NCBI GenBank assembly: GCA_016934875.1
Contig: JAFGSC010000102.1
Location: 1 to 8,212, forward strand
Source of the DNA: Candidatus Atribacteria bacterium
GTDB taxonomy: Bacteria; Atribacterota; Phoenicimicrobiia; Phoenicimicrobiales; Stramentimicrobiaceae
Direction: 5' to 3'
DNA: 8,212 nt
Of the stretch, positions 1-6,352 are shown one piece after another (positions within the stretch are counted from its first letter, which is position 1; each line of letters opens with the position of its first letter). The position numbers and the translations under genes were made by a program. The notes under the pieces are model-generated. The model had not been told where the DNA came from. It did no database searches and saw nothing but the letters and a program-made list of their open reading frames with translations.

Positions 1-422
1 CTTCTAACCAGAGATTCGGTAATTTCTAAGGCCTGTTCTCCTGTATCCGGCTGTGAAATGATTAATTCATCAATATTGATTCCAATGCTTTTTGCGTAAA
101 TAGGATCCAAGGCATGTTCGGCATCAATAAAGGCAGCAATCCCCTTGTTTTTCTGCGCTTCTGCAATCATATGCAAAGCAAGGGTTGTTTTCCCGGAAGA
201 TTCCGGGCCATATATTTCTACAATTCTTCCTCTAGGAACTCCACCAATTCCCAATGCAATATCCAAAGCTAAAGATCCTGATGAAATAACATTGCTCCCA
301 CTGATCTTAGGTCTATCCCCAAGTTTCATAATAGAGCCCTTACCGAAACGATGCTCAATATTATCCATTGCCATTTTTAAAGCTTTCTCCCTTTCAGAAG
401 AATTATCTTTATTATCTTTCAT
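1..422 (-). CDS. recA: Recombinase RecA, N-terminal 140 codons (gene runs off the left edge)
   Basis: RecA is the ATP-dependent strand-exchange protein of homologous recombination; it also activates LexA-type repressors where these exist. The reading frame starts at ATG 420-422 and stays open to base 1, so about 40 percent of a usual ~350-residue RecA is present. Visible features are the N-terminal helix region (residues 10-30, including HRFGKGSIM), the core entry (GSLALDIALGIGG, 49-61), the Walker A motif GPESSGKT (72-79) and the DAEHALDP segment (100-107), whose Glu102 matches the catalytic glutamate of the family. The start is supported by TAAGGAGT at 428-435, about 7 nt upstream. The gene follows thpR after 114 nt, enough for its own promoter. 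The identification is secure; only the C-terminal part is unseen. Confidence 0.98.
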   Translation of the reverse strand, partial: MKDNKDNSSEREKALKMAMDNIEHRFGKGSIMKLGDRPKISGSNVISSGSLALDIALGIGGVPRGRIVEIYGPESSGKTTLALHMIAEAQKNKGIAAFIDAEHALDPIYAKSIGINIDELIISQPDTGEQALEITESLVR

Positions 423-427
423 ATAGA

Positions 428-435
428 ACTCCTTA
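428..435 (-). promoter_or_regulatory. Ribosome binding site of recA
   Basis: TAAGGAGT on the minus strand lies about 7 nt before the ATG at 420-422. It fixes the recA start, because no other in-frame start codon close by has such a site. Confidence 0.75.
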
Positions 436-459
436 CCCTTATATTTATTCTGCAAATAT

Positions 460-481
460 ATTATATTTAATGATTACATTA
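460..481 (-). promoter_or_regulatory. Possible recA promoter -10 with overlapping palindrome
   Basis: The thpR-recA gap contains a perfect TATAAT (460-465, minus strand), 37 nt upstream of the recA start codon. Just upstream, 468-481 reads TAATG-N4-CATTA, a 5-bp inverted repeat that could be a small operator. No good -35 element lies at 16-18 nt; a TTGATC exists but at about 22 nt. No recognisable LexA/SOS box is visible. In such AT-rich DNA a TATAAT can occur by chance, so this is a weak call. Confidence 0.3.
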
Positions 482-516
482 CGATACGATCAACTTGAAA
501 TCTCTTTATCTCCCAT

Positions 517-534
517 TCCTTATGATCCTTATGA
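517..534. repeat. Perfect tandem 9-bp repeat just after the thpR stop
   Basis: Two exact copies of TCCTTATGA (517-525 and 526-534) lie immediately downstream of the thpR stop codon. On the transcribed strand each copy contains AAGGA. The only start codon nearby opens an 8-codon frame (MGDKEISS), so no gene is called. The repeat probably arose by slippage. Confidence 0.6.
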
Positions 535-536
535 TG

Positions 537-1130
537 CTAATGCGCCAAGGGGAATCTTTTAATAACACGATAAATTGGACCTTGGGAGGTCAGTTTGCTT
601 TCCATTAATTCAATCGAATTAACAACTTGAGAAATATTTTTATAACTCACCTGATTTCTACATTCAATAATCTTATCAGGATTTTTAAAACAACGAACTC
701 TGCCTAATGTGATATGAGCAGCAAAATGATTATCTTTGCGATGAAATATCTCTTTGACAATATCTTTCTCTATTGCATCGTAAATTGTTTGAATCATTTG
801 GCTACCTTCATTTATACCAATCCAAAGAACCCTTGGCTTACGATCATTTGGGAATATACCTATTGATTTTAAAAGATGAATCTCAAAAGGTTGGTATTTT
901 ACCGTATTTTTCTGCAAAATAGCCATTGTTTTTTCAATTTCCAAAGGCTTTAATTCATCTAGGAATTTCAAAGAAATATGCAAATTATTCATTTCAACAA
1001 ATTTTATTTTTATTTCTCTATTTCTTTCGATACAACTTATGATTTCTTCCTGGACTGAATGAAGGTATTTTATAATCTCTTGATCTAAATGAATTGCAAT
1101 AAAGACTCTTTTAGTATCTTTTGTTTCCAT
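537..1130 (-). CDS. thpR: RNA 2',3'-cyclic phosphodiesterase (ThpR/LigT family)
   Basis: This is a member of the 2H phosphoesterase family, cytoplasmic enzymes that hydrolyse 2',3'-cyclic phosphate ends of RNA; bacterial members can also join tRNA halves in vitro with a 2'-5' bond. Both signature motifs are present: HIS at residues 51-53 (context NNLHISLKFLDEL) and HIT at 139-141 (context AAHITLGRVR). The start VFIAIHL and the RVLWIGI strand before the second motif are also typical. At 197 residues it is slightly longer than the ~180 usual for the family. I chose ATG 1128-1130. An in-frame TTG at 1143-1145 would add five residues, but it has no ribosome binding site, whereas the ATG has a weak GAG about 10 nt upstream. 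The gene begins 40 nt after the DUF4416 gene and precedes recA. A thpR/ligT-recA pairing is known from other bacteria, for example Deinococcus (cinA-ligT-recA); cinA is absent here. Confidence 0.92.
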   Translation of the reverse strand: METKDTKRVFIAIHLDQEIIKYLHSVQEEIISCIERNREIKIKFVEMNNLHISLKFLDELKPLEIEKTMAILQKNTVKYQPFEIHLLKSIGIFPNDRKPRVLWIGINEGSQMIQTIYDAIEKDIVKEIFHRKDNHFAAHITLGRVRCFKNPDKIIECRNQVSYKNISQVVNSIELMESKLTSQGPIYRVIKRFPLAH

Positions 1131-1170
1131 TTCAATTTTTCTCAATCAATGCTATTTTGATTTTTTTTAC

Positions 1171-1731
1171 TTATTTCTCATTATTTTGCCTTATTTGATC
1201 TTTGTAAACCTTTCGAACTTGGTTAAAAAAATCCAGAAATAATTCAGTTTGGTAGTTACGGTAGGTCCATTCTAAAGGCCGAAATGATCGATTTGTATAA
1301 CTTAGCATAATCTCGGCAAATATGCCTCCATCCAAGTAAATCCTGGCAGGGCCATTTTTAGTACTCGCAATAACAAATTTGCTGAGAGTAAGATAACCTG
1401 GGTCAAAATTCACTTTTCTTTTTATTTCTTTAGAAAAAACACTCTTGGGGTCGTTACTTAGTTCGAATTCCAATTGATTGGTCTCTTTTTTTATCTGAGT
1501 TAAATGGTCAGGAGAAATCAATTTTTCGAAAGAAACGATCTTCTGCTTAAGGTTAGTGCCCATTTCAGCTTGGTAATAGTCAGTATAATCAAATGCCTGG
1601 TAGTTGCTTTCAAAGTCTACCCTCCCAAAAGCCTTCATTAAACAAATCAATGCTTCAGAAAAAATATTTTCCTGAGAGCTGATAATACTGCATATCAATT
1701 TAACTGGTTTTGGAAATACAATATTTCCCAT
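1171..1731 (-). CDS. DUF4416 family protein, function unknown
   Basis: The 186-residue protein matches my memory of the DUF4416 family over its full length. The family has no assigned function. Conserved-looking motifs are the N-terminal VKLICSIISS strand (10-19), FDYTDYY (47-53), NFDPGYLTLSKFVIASTK (108-125), a GGIFAE segment (135-140) and WTYRNY near the C-terminus (155-160). There is no signal peptide, membrane segment or cysteine cluster, so it should be cytoplasmic. The ATG at 1729-1731 has only a distant AAGGA, about 16 nt upstream. An in-frame TAG lies four codons before the ATG, which limits any upstream start to ATT, so the ATG is kept and initiation may be weak or coupled to rodZ. 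It lies 27 nt after rodZ and 40 nt before thpR, which suggests a shared transcript. The family assignment is from memory. Confidence 0.85.
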   Translation of the reverse strand: MGNIVFPKPVKLICSIISSQENIFSEALICLMKAFGRVDFESNYQAFDYTDYYQAEMGTNLKQKIVSFEKLISPDHLTQIKKETNQLEFELSNDPKSVFSKEIKRKVNFDPGYLTLSKFVIASTKNGPARIYLDGGIFAEIMLSYTNRSFRPLEWTYRNYQTELFLDFFNQVRKVYKDQIRQNNEK

Positions 1732-1758
1732 CGCGTAATTAATCTATTCCTTAAATCC

Positions 1759-2604
1759 TTAAGAATGGTTTAACTGATAGTAAGAAATATGATCATTTTC
1801 AGAAGGCTGAGGTTCTATTATTTGATCGTTATATAAAACACGAATAGCGTCAGAATTTGTAGTAGCGAGAATCATCTCTCCTTCAGATTTCAGTAATATT
1901 TTTTCCATCGAAAACAGAATGGTTTCAAATAATAAATCTTCACCTTGCATAACCTTAATCCAAGTTGGTTCTGTACTGGTAACCAATACTGGTTCATATT
2001 CGGGTAAAGGTGGTAATAGAGTCGTATTTGAGGCAGTCAACTCTTCTTCTTTTCTTATATTTTCTTCCGCTATTTTAGTAAGTTCCTGCTCTATATTTTT
2101 TTCATCATCAGTTTCTACTGGTTGATTCATAGTTAGCTCTTCTCTTTGGGTAACAGGTATAGGTATTTTTTTTGGTCTATTTAAAAGCTGATTTATTAGA
2201 AGATAAACACCTAAAATAACGAATATGATAATGGTTACTTTTATTAAAGGTACGAAATTAATTGGTTTTCTTTCTTTTTTGGCATACCTGCTTCTCTTAT
2301 GAACAGCATAGTATTTCCCTATTTTCTTCTTCTGGGGAATTGCCTCATTAACGCTGACAGCATTGACTACTTCCTTCTCATTTTTCCCCAGTATTTGGTC
2401 AATGACATCTTGATCTATTGTAAGATAGTTAGCATAATTCCTCAAATAACCTATAAAATAAACTTTCCCGGGAAGCGCGCTCTCATCGCCTTCCTCAATT
2501 GCAATTAAATATTTCTTTCTAATTTTTAAGTATTGTTCGGCTTCATCTAATGAGATACCCAATTCTAATCTTTTATTTTTAAGGTATTCGCCAATTTCCT
2601 TCAT
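1759..2604 (-). CDS. rodZ: RodZ-like cell-shape protein (HTH, one membrane span, DUF4115)
   Basis: RodZ anchors the MreB cytoskeleton to the inner membrane and helps set cell width and elongation. The 281-residue protein has the standard layout. An N-terminal helix-turn-helix domain of the XRE fold covers about residues 1-72 (IGEYLKNKRLELGISLDEA, then the PGKVYFIGYLRNYANYL signature). A basic juxtamembrane stretch follows (92-113). One membrane span lies at about 117-141 (IIIFVILGVYLLI), then a Glu-rich, probably extended linker (155-200) and a C-terminal beta domain of the DUF4115 type (about 205-270, starting near TEPTWIKV). The N-terminus is cytoplasmic, where RodZ meets MreB; the C-terminal domain would lie outside the membrane. 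ATG 2602-2604 has TAGGAGA about 9 nt upstream. Only 18 nt separate it from the nucleoside permease gene upstream, so co-transcription is likely. Confidence 0.9.
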   Translation of the reverse strand: MKEIGEYLKNKRLELGISLDEAEQYLKIRKKYLIAIEEGDESALPGKVYFIGYLRNYANYLTIDQDVIDQILGKNEKEVVNAVSVNEAIPQKKKIGKYYAVHKRSRYAKKERKPINFVPLIKVTIIIFVILGVYLLINQLLNRPKKIPIPVTQREELTMNQPVETDDEKNIEQELTKIAEENIRKEEELTASNTTLLPPLPEYEPVLVTSTEPTWIKVMQGEDLLFETILFSMEKILLKSEGEMILATTNSDAIRVLYNDQIIEPQPSENDHISYYQLNHS

Positions 2605-2622
2605 TTCAATTATTCTCCTAAA

Positions 2623-3567
2623 TTATACGATTTCCTTCTCGTAAGGAACTCCACTTGCTGCTGGAGGAATTGCCCTCCCCACTGCACTTATTAAAACAAA
2701 AATTGCCAATAAGTAAGGAATCATATTGATAAATTGTACTGGAACAGCAGAAACGCCCTGTAATCTGATTGATAGAGCTTCTCCGAAACCAAATAAAAGT
2801 GCAGCTCCTGCAGTTCCAAAAGGAGTCCACTTTCCAAAAATCATTGCTGCTAGGGCAATAAAACCTCTACCTCCGCTCATTTCTTTGACAAAAAAATGTG
2901 CCTGTTCCAAAGATAAAAAAGAACCAGATAACCCCGCAAGGGCTCCTGAAGTAAGTACTGCTATATATCTCATTTTAACAATATTCACTCCCATAGTATC
3001 CGCAGCCTGAGGGTATTCGCCAACTGATCTTAATCTTAATCCGAATGGTGTTTTATATATTACAATATGGGATAACAAAAAAATGATGATAGTAAGATAC
3101 ACCAGGGGAGAATGATGGGCGAATATAACAATCAAATTTCTTACCAAAGTTGATGCTTCTCCTATATTTGGAAGAGACAATCCCCAAATTGGTAAATTGT
3201 TTTTAACCATAATTTGTGTCTCACCAAATAAAAGCCAGCAAAAAAAGATAGTAATCCCACTGGCGAATAAGTTAATCGCTACACCACTGACTATCTGGTT
3301 AGCTTTAAAAGTGATACAGGTAATAGCATGGATTAGTCCAAGAAAAATACCGACTAAAATTGCTGCTAAAACACCAACCCAGGGATTTTTAGCAAAATTA
3401 GTTACAGCAACTGCTGTAAAAGCACCGGTTAATATCATACCCTCTAGTCCGATATTTACTACTCCTGACTTTTCGGTAAAAACTCCTCCTAACCCGGCTA
3501 AAGCTAAAGGAATAGCAACTCTAATCGATGAAGCGATAAACTGTGCGTTAAAAACATCACCAAGCAT
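2623..3567 (-). CDS. nupQ: Nucleoside ABC transporter permease, NupQ type
   Basis: This is the second integral membrane subunit of a BMP-family nucleoside importer (branched-chain/ribose permease superfamily, BPD_transp_2). The 314 residues hold about eight hydrophobic segments. The N-terminal signature GGVFTEKSGVVNIGLEGMIL (residues 27-46) is typical of the NupQ/YufQ side of these transporters. GEYPQAADTMGV matches the cytoplasmic coupling-loop region that contacts the ATPase. The C-terminus (SGVPYEKEIV) is short and polar. ATG 3565-3567 overlaps the stop of nupP in the sequence TAATG, and a strong AAAGGAGG lies inside the end of nupP, so translation of the two permeases is probably coupled. 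It should pair with NupP to form the heterodimeric channel. The exact nucleoside preference cannot be read from sequence. Confidence 0.93.
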   Translation of the reverse strand: MLGDVFNAQFIASSIRVAIPLALAGLGGVFTEKSGVVNIGLEGMILTGAFTAVAVTNFAKNPWVGVLAAILVGIFLGLIHAITCITFKANQIVSGVAINLFASGITIFFCWLLFGETQIMVKNNLPIWGLSLPNIGEASTLVRNLIVIFAHHSPLVYLTIIIFLLSHIVIYKTPFGLRLRSVGEYPQAADTMGVNIVKMRYIAVLTSGALAGLSGSFLSLEQAHFFVKEMSGGRGFIALAAMIFGKWTPFGTAGAALLFGFGEALSIRLQGVSAVPVQFINMIPYLLAIFVLISAVGRAIPPAASGVPYEKEIV

Positions 3568-4691
3568 TATGCTATTTTCCTCCTTTGGCGAATTAATCTC
3601 TTGAATAATTCATCACTGATTATCACAAATATTACTATTATAGCCTGTAGTACCATAATAAGTTCCCGCGGAACTCTTCCTTCAGTATAAATATTAACTA
3701 GGGCTCCCCCATAATTTAAAATACCAAATAAAATAGCAGCCAGGACAACTCCCAGAGGGTGATTCTTACCTAAAAGCGCTACAGCAATTCCGTTAAATCC
3801 TAAATTAGTGAAAAGTTCCTGTCTCCAGCGATATTTGAAACCCATTACCTCATTCGTTCCTACTAAACCAGCAAAGGCACCGCTTATCATCATAGCTAAA
3901 ATAATGTTTCTCGCTACACTAATTCCTCCATATTCTGCAGCTATAGCGTTATAGCCCACTGCTCTTATTTCGTAGCCTAATTTGGTTTTCCATAAGATAT
4001 AGTAAGCTAATATAGCTACACCTATAGCGATGAAAAAAGATACATTTACTTGATTGTGAGCAGGAAAATCTATATTTAAGAACTTAAAAATATTATAAAG
4101 TCTAGGAAGCCGGGCGGCTTCAGCAATTTCATCGGTATGTGGAATCATCTGCTGAACACCGGCAGCCTTCATAGCTTCTGTTGCAGATGCTTTATACAGC
4201 AATACAAGGTAAAATGTAAGTGAGGCAGCGATCCAGTTCATCATAATTGTAACGATAACTTCATGTACTCCGGTTTTAGCTTTTAATATTCCGGGAACAG
4301 TTGCCCATAATGCACCTCCTGCAGCTGCTGCTAATACACATAACGGTATAAGTATCAAAGCAGGTAAATGAATAAAGGTAAATCCAACCCAGGCAGCAAG
4401 AAAAGTGCCAATATACATTTGCCCTTCTCCGCCTATATTAAATAAACCACAGCGGAAAGCAAACGCAACTGTCAGCCCTGTAAATATTAAGGGAGTTGCC
4501 CTGAAAAGCACATTTCCCCAGCCATCCCTGTTTCCAATTGCATTACTAAATAAGGTTTTATAAACAAAAATTGGATCTTCACCAGTTAACCTGATAACAA
4601 CTGAACCTACCAAAAGGGCAAGAATTACGGCAATTAAAGGAGTCATTTTTTCTAAAAGAATGGTATAGTCAAATTTTTTAATACTTTTCAA
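3567..4691 (-). CDS. nupP: Nucleoside ABC transporter permease, NupP type
   Basis: This is the larger permease of the nucleoside importer, 374 residues with about nine to ten hydrophobic segments, starting with one near 17-35. The family signature FRCGLFNIGGEGQMYIG (79-95) is present. EVIVTIMMNWIA follows, and then a polar loop of about 40 residues (around 168-208) containing ARLPRL, which is usual for the NupP/YufP side. RAVGYNAIAAEYGGI is the likely coupling loop to the ATPase. The start is TTG 4689-4691, supported by AGGGGA at 4700-4705 with an 8-nt spacer; the first in-frame ATG is not until codon 16, inside the first span. The gene begins 19 nt after nupO and ends in a TAATG overlap with nupQ. 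The Arg/Lys-rich C-terminus (RLIRQRRKIA) fits a cytoplasmic end. Confidence 0.93.
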   Translation of the reverse strand: MKSIKKFDYTILLEKMTPLIAVILALLVGSVVIRLTGEDPIFVYKTLFSNAIGNRDGWGNVLFRATPLIFTGLTVAFAFRCGLFNIGGEGQMYIGTFLAAWVGFTFIHLPALILIPLCVLAAAAGGALWATVPGILKAKTGVHEVIVTIMMNWIAASLTFYLVLLYKASATEAMKAAGVQQMIPHTDEIAEAARLPRLYNIFKFLNIDFPAHNQVNVSFFIAIGVAILAYYILWKTKLGYEIRAVGYNAIAAEYGGISVARNIILAMMISGAFAGLVGTNEVMGFKYRWRQELFTNLGFNGIAVALLGKNHPLGVVLAAILFGILNYGGALVNIYTEGRVPRELIMVLQAIIVIFVIISDELFKRLIRQRRKIA

Positions 4692-4699
4692 AATTTTAT

Positions 4700-4705
4700 T
4701 CCCCT
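4700..4705 (-). promoter_or_regulatory. Ribosome binding site that fixes the TTG start of nupP
   Basis: AGGGGA on the minus strand lies 8 nt before TTG 4689-4691, within the 19-nt nupO-nupP gap. It is the main evidence that nupP starts at the non-standard codon TTG. Confidence 0.7.
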
Positions 4706-4710
4706 ATTAA

Positions 4711-6249
4711 TTACTTTACCTTTAATAGTTCTTTATTTTTAGTAGAACCGGTCATCAATAAACCTATTTCCTTCTCATTTGTTTTCTTTGGATCCAATAT
4801 ATTCACTATTTTGCCTTCATAGATGACCGCAATGCGATCAGCTAAAGATAATATTTCTTCTAAATCAGCTGAGATTAATAGAATCGCTTTTCCTTTATCC
4901 CTTTCGTTCAATATCTGTTGATATACAAACTCTATAGAGCCTACATCTAAGCCACGGGTTGGTTGAGCGGCAACTAAAAGCTTTGGTTCTCCGTATAATT
5001 CACGGGCAACAATGACCTTCTGCTGATTCCCTCCGGATAAGGATTTTAATAAATTATCCTTATCTGAAGGCCGTATATCAAAAATTTTGATTAAGTGATT
5101 GGCATGATTATTAATAACAGCAAAGTTTAAGCTTAATCCCTTATTAAAAGGAGAAAGATAATGGCTTCCTAAAATTAAATTTTCGGCAACCGTATAATCG
5201 GAAATAATTCCGCGTCGTCTCCTATCTTCAGGGATATGAGCAATTTTATCTTCCCTGATGCTTCGGGGAGAATCATTGGTAATATCCCGGTTATTTAAAA
5301 ATATTTTACCGCTAGATGCCGGTCGAAGCCCGGTAATCACTTCTACTAACTCTGTTTGTCCGTTTCCTTCTACACCGGCAAAGCCCAATATCTCTCCTTC
5401 CTTTATTTCAAAAGAGATATCCTTTACAGCTGGTAATCCTTTATTGTTAAGAGCCTCTAATTTTTCTACTTTTAAAGTTACTTTCCCCAGGTTGAGAGGT
5501 TTTTTTTCGACTTTAAAGATAACCTTTCTACCTACCATCATACTGGCAATTTCCTCTTGATTGGTATCTTTGATATTCTTTACTCCTACTACCTGCCCTC
5601 TTCTCATTACCGTTACCCTGTCAGAAAGGTCTTTTACTTCGTTCAATTTATGAGTAATAAAAATAATTGTTTTGCCCTGTTTTTTTAACGATCTGAGTAT
5701 TTCAAATAGTTCTTCGACCTCCTGTGGCGTTAATACTGCGGTGGGTTCATCCATAATGAGTATTTCTGCTCCCCGGAAAAGGACCTTAATAATTTCTACT
5801 CTCTGCTGAATCCCTACAGAAACATTCTCTATTTTTGCCTCTGGGTCAATTTTAAAACCCATACTTTCAGATAATTCTTCAACCTTTTTTATTGCCTTTT
5901 CCATATCGATAAAAAAGTGATTTTTCCTGGGTTCCATACCCAAGATAATATTTTCAGCAACCGTTAAAGGAGGAACTAACATAAAATGCTGATGTACCAT
6001 ACCAATCTTTAAATGGATGGCAATATTCGGATTTGAGATATTCGCTTTCTTTCCATTGATAAAAATTTCACCGGAATCAGCCTGATACAGTCCATACAAA
6101 ATACTCATCAGAGTTGATTTGCCTGCTCCATTTTCACCTACCAAAGCATGTATCTCTCCTTTGTAGACTGAAAAATTTACTTTGTCGTTGGCCACCACAA
6201 GAGGGAATCGTTTGGTTATATTCTTCATCTCTAAAGCAATCTCAGGCAC
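4711..6249 (-). CDS. nupO: Nucleoside ABC transporter ATPase with two nucleotide-binding domains, NupO type
   Basis: This is the energy-coupling subunit of the importer, a 512-residue fusion of two ABC domains, the usual length for the family. Domain 1 is intact in the main catalytic sites: Walker A GENGAGKST (38-46), Q-loop VHQHFMLVPPLT (85-96), Walker B ILIMDEPT (163-170) and switch His200. Its signature reads VSVGIQQ (143-149) rather than LSGGQ. Domain 2 (about 255-512) has a true signature LSGGNQQ, but its Walker A reads GVEGNGQTE without the GKS/T lysine, its Walker B reads LLVAAQPT instead of LDEPT, and the H-loop is LLISADLEE without His. These changes are usual for NupO/YufO proteins as I recall them. 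They imply one main hydrolytic site, formed by the domain 1 Walker motifs and the domain 2 signature. GTG 6247-6249 is the start: an in-frame TAA directly precedes it and AAGGAGGA lies 8 nt upstream. Confidence 0.95.
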   Translation of the reverse strand: MPEIALEMKNITKRFPLVVANDKVNFSVYKGEIHALVGENGAGKSTLMSILYGLYQADSGEIFINGKKANISNPNIAIHLKIGMVHQHFMLVPPLTVAENIILGMEPRKNHFFIDMEKAIKKVEELSESMGFKIDPEAKIENVSVGIQQRVEIIKVLFRGAEILIMDEPTAVLTPQEVEELFEILRSLKKQGKTIIFITHKLNEVKDLSDRVTVMRRGQVVGVKNIKDTNQEEIASMMVGRKVIFKVEKKPLNLGKVTLKVEKLEALNNKGLPAVKDISFEIKEGEILGFAGVEGNGQTELVEVITGLRPASSGKIFLNNRDITNDSPRSIREDKIAHIPEDRRRRGIISDYTVAENLILGSHYLSPFNKGLSLNFAVINNHANHLIKIFDIRPSDKDNLLKSLSGGNQQKVIVARELYGEPKLLVAAQPTRGLDVGSIEFVYQQILNERDKGKAILLISADLEEILSLADRIAVIYEGKIVNILDPKKTNEKEIGLLMTGSTKNKELLKVK

Positions 6250-6257
6250 TTAACAAA

Positions 6258-6265
6258 TCCTCCTT
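6258..6265 (-). promoter_or_regulatory. Ribosome binding site that fixes the GTG start of nupO
   Basis: A consensus AAGGAGGA on the minus strand stands 8 nt before GTG 6247-6249. An in-frame stop TAA (6250-6252) touches the GTG, so translation cannot begin further upstream. Confidence 0.8.
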
Positions 6266-6293
6266 CGGCAATTTACACTTAATTTTCATAGAT

Positions 6294-6338
6294 TATATTG
6301 GAGGTATCTGTAAAAAATTAATGGATACCTCCAATATA
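6294..6338 (-). promoter_or_regulatory. Perfect 15-bp stem-loop between bmpA and nupO
   Basis: Arms 6294-6308 and 6324-6338 are exact reverse complements of 15 bases around a 15-nt loop. On the transcript the stem begins 14 nt after the bmpA stop and ends 44 nt before the nupO start. There is no U-run after the stem on the minus strand, so it is not a standard intrinsic terminator in that direction. On the plus strand a moderately T-rich stretch follows, but no plus-strand gene ends here. The best reading is an intercistronic mRNA-stabilising or partial-termination hairpin that keeps bmpA transcript more abundant than the transporter transcript. This arrangement is known for other binding-protein operons, such as malE-malF. 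The function is inferred; the inverted repeat is certain. Confidence 0.75.
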
Positions 6339-6352
6339 TTTATTTGAGTATT

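Noticed and set aside
145..426. Plus-strand open frame of 93 codons over recA
   Set aside because: It is fully antisense to the conserved RecA core (Walker A region) and does not resemble a known protein.
1131..1145. TTG at 1143-1145 as the thpR start
   Set aside because: No ribosome binding site precedes it, and the added five residues (MRKIE) lie outside the conserved domain; ATG 1128-1130 is preferred.
2618..2830. Minus-strand 70-codon frame overlapping the end of nupQ
   Set aside because: It is another frame of nupQ. The nupQ frame carries the recognisable permease sequence to its stop at 2623.
3197..3604. Plus-strand open frame of 135 codons
   Set aside because: It lies opposite the start of nupQ, whose protein is clearly conserved. 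Its sequence is the low-complexity Pro/Ile/Lys-rich mirror of a membrane protein and it has no family resemblance.
6294..6338. Intrinsic terminator ending the bmpA transcript
   Set aside because: The stem is strong, but no U-run follows it in the direction of transcription, so full termination is not supported; kept as an intercistronic stem-loop.
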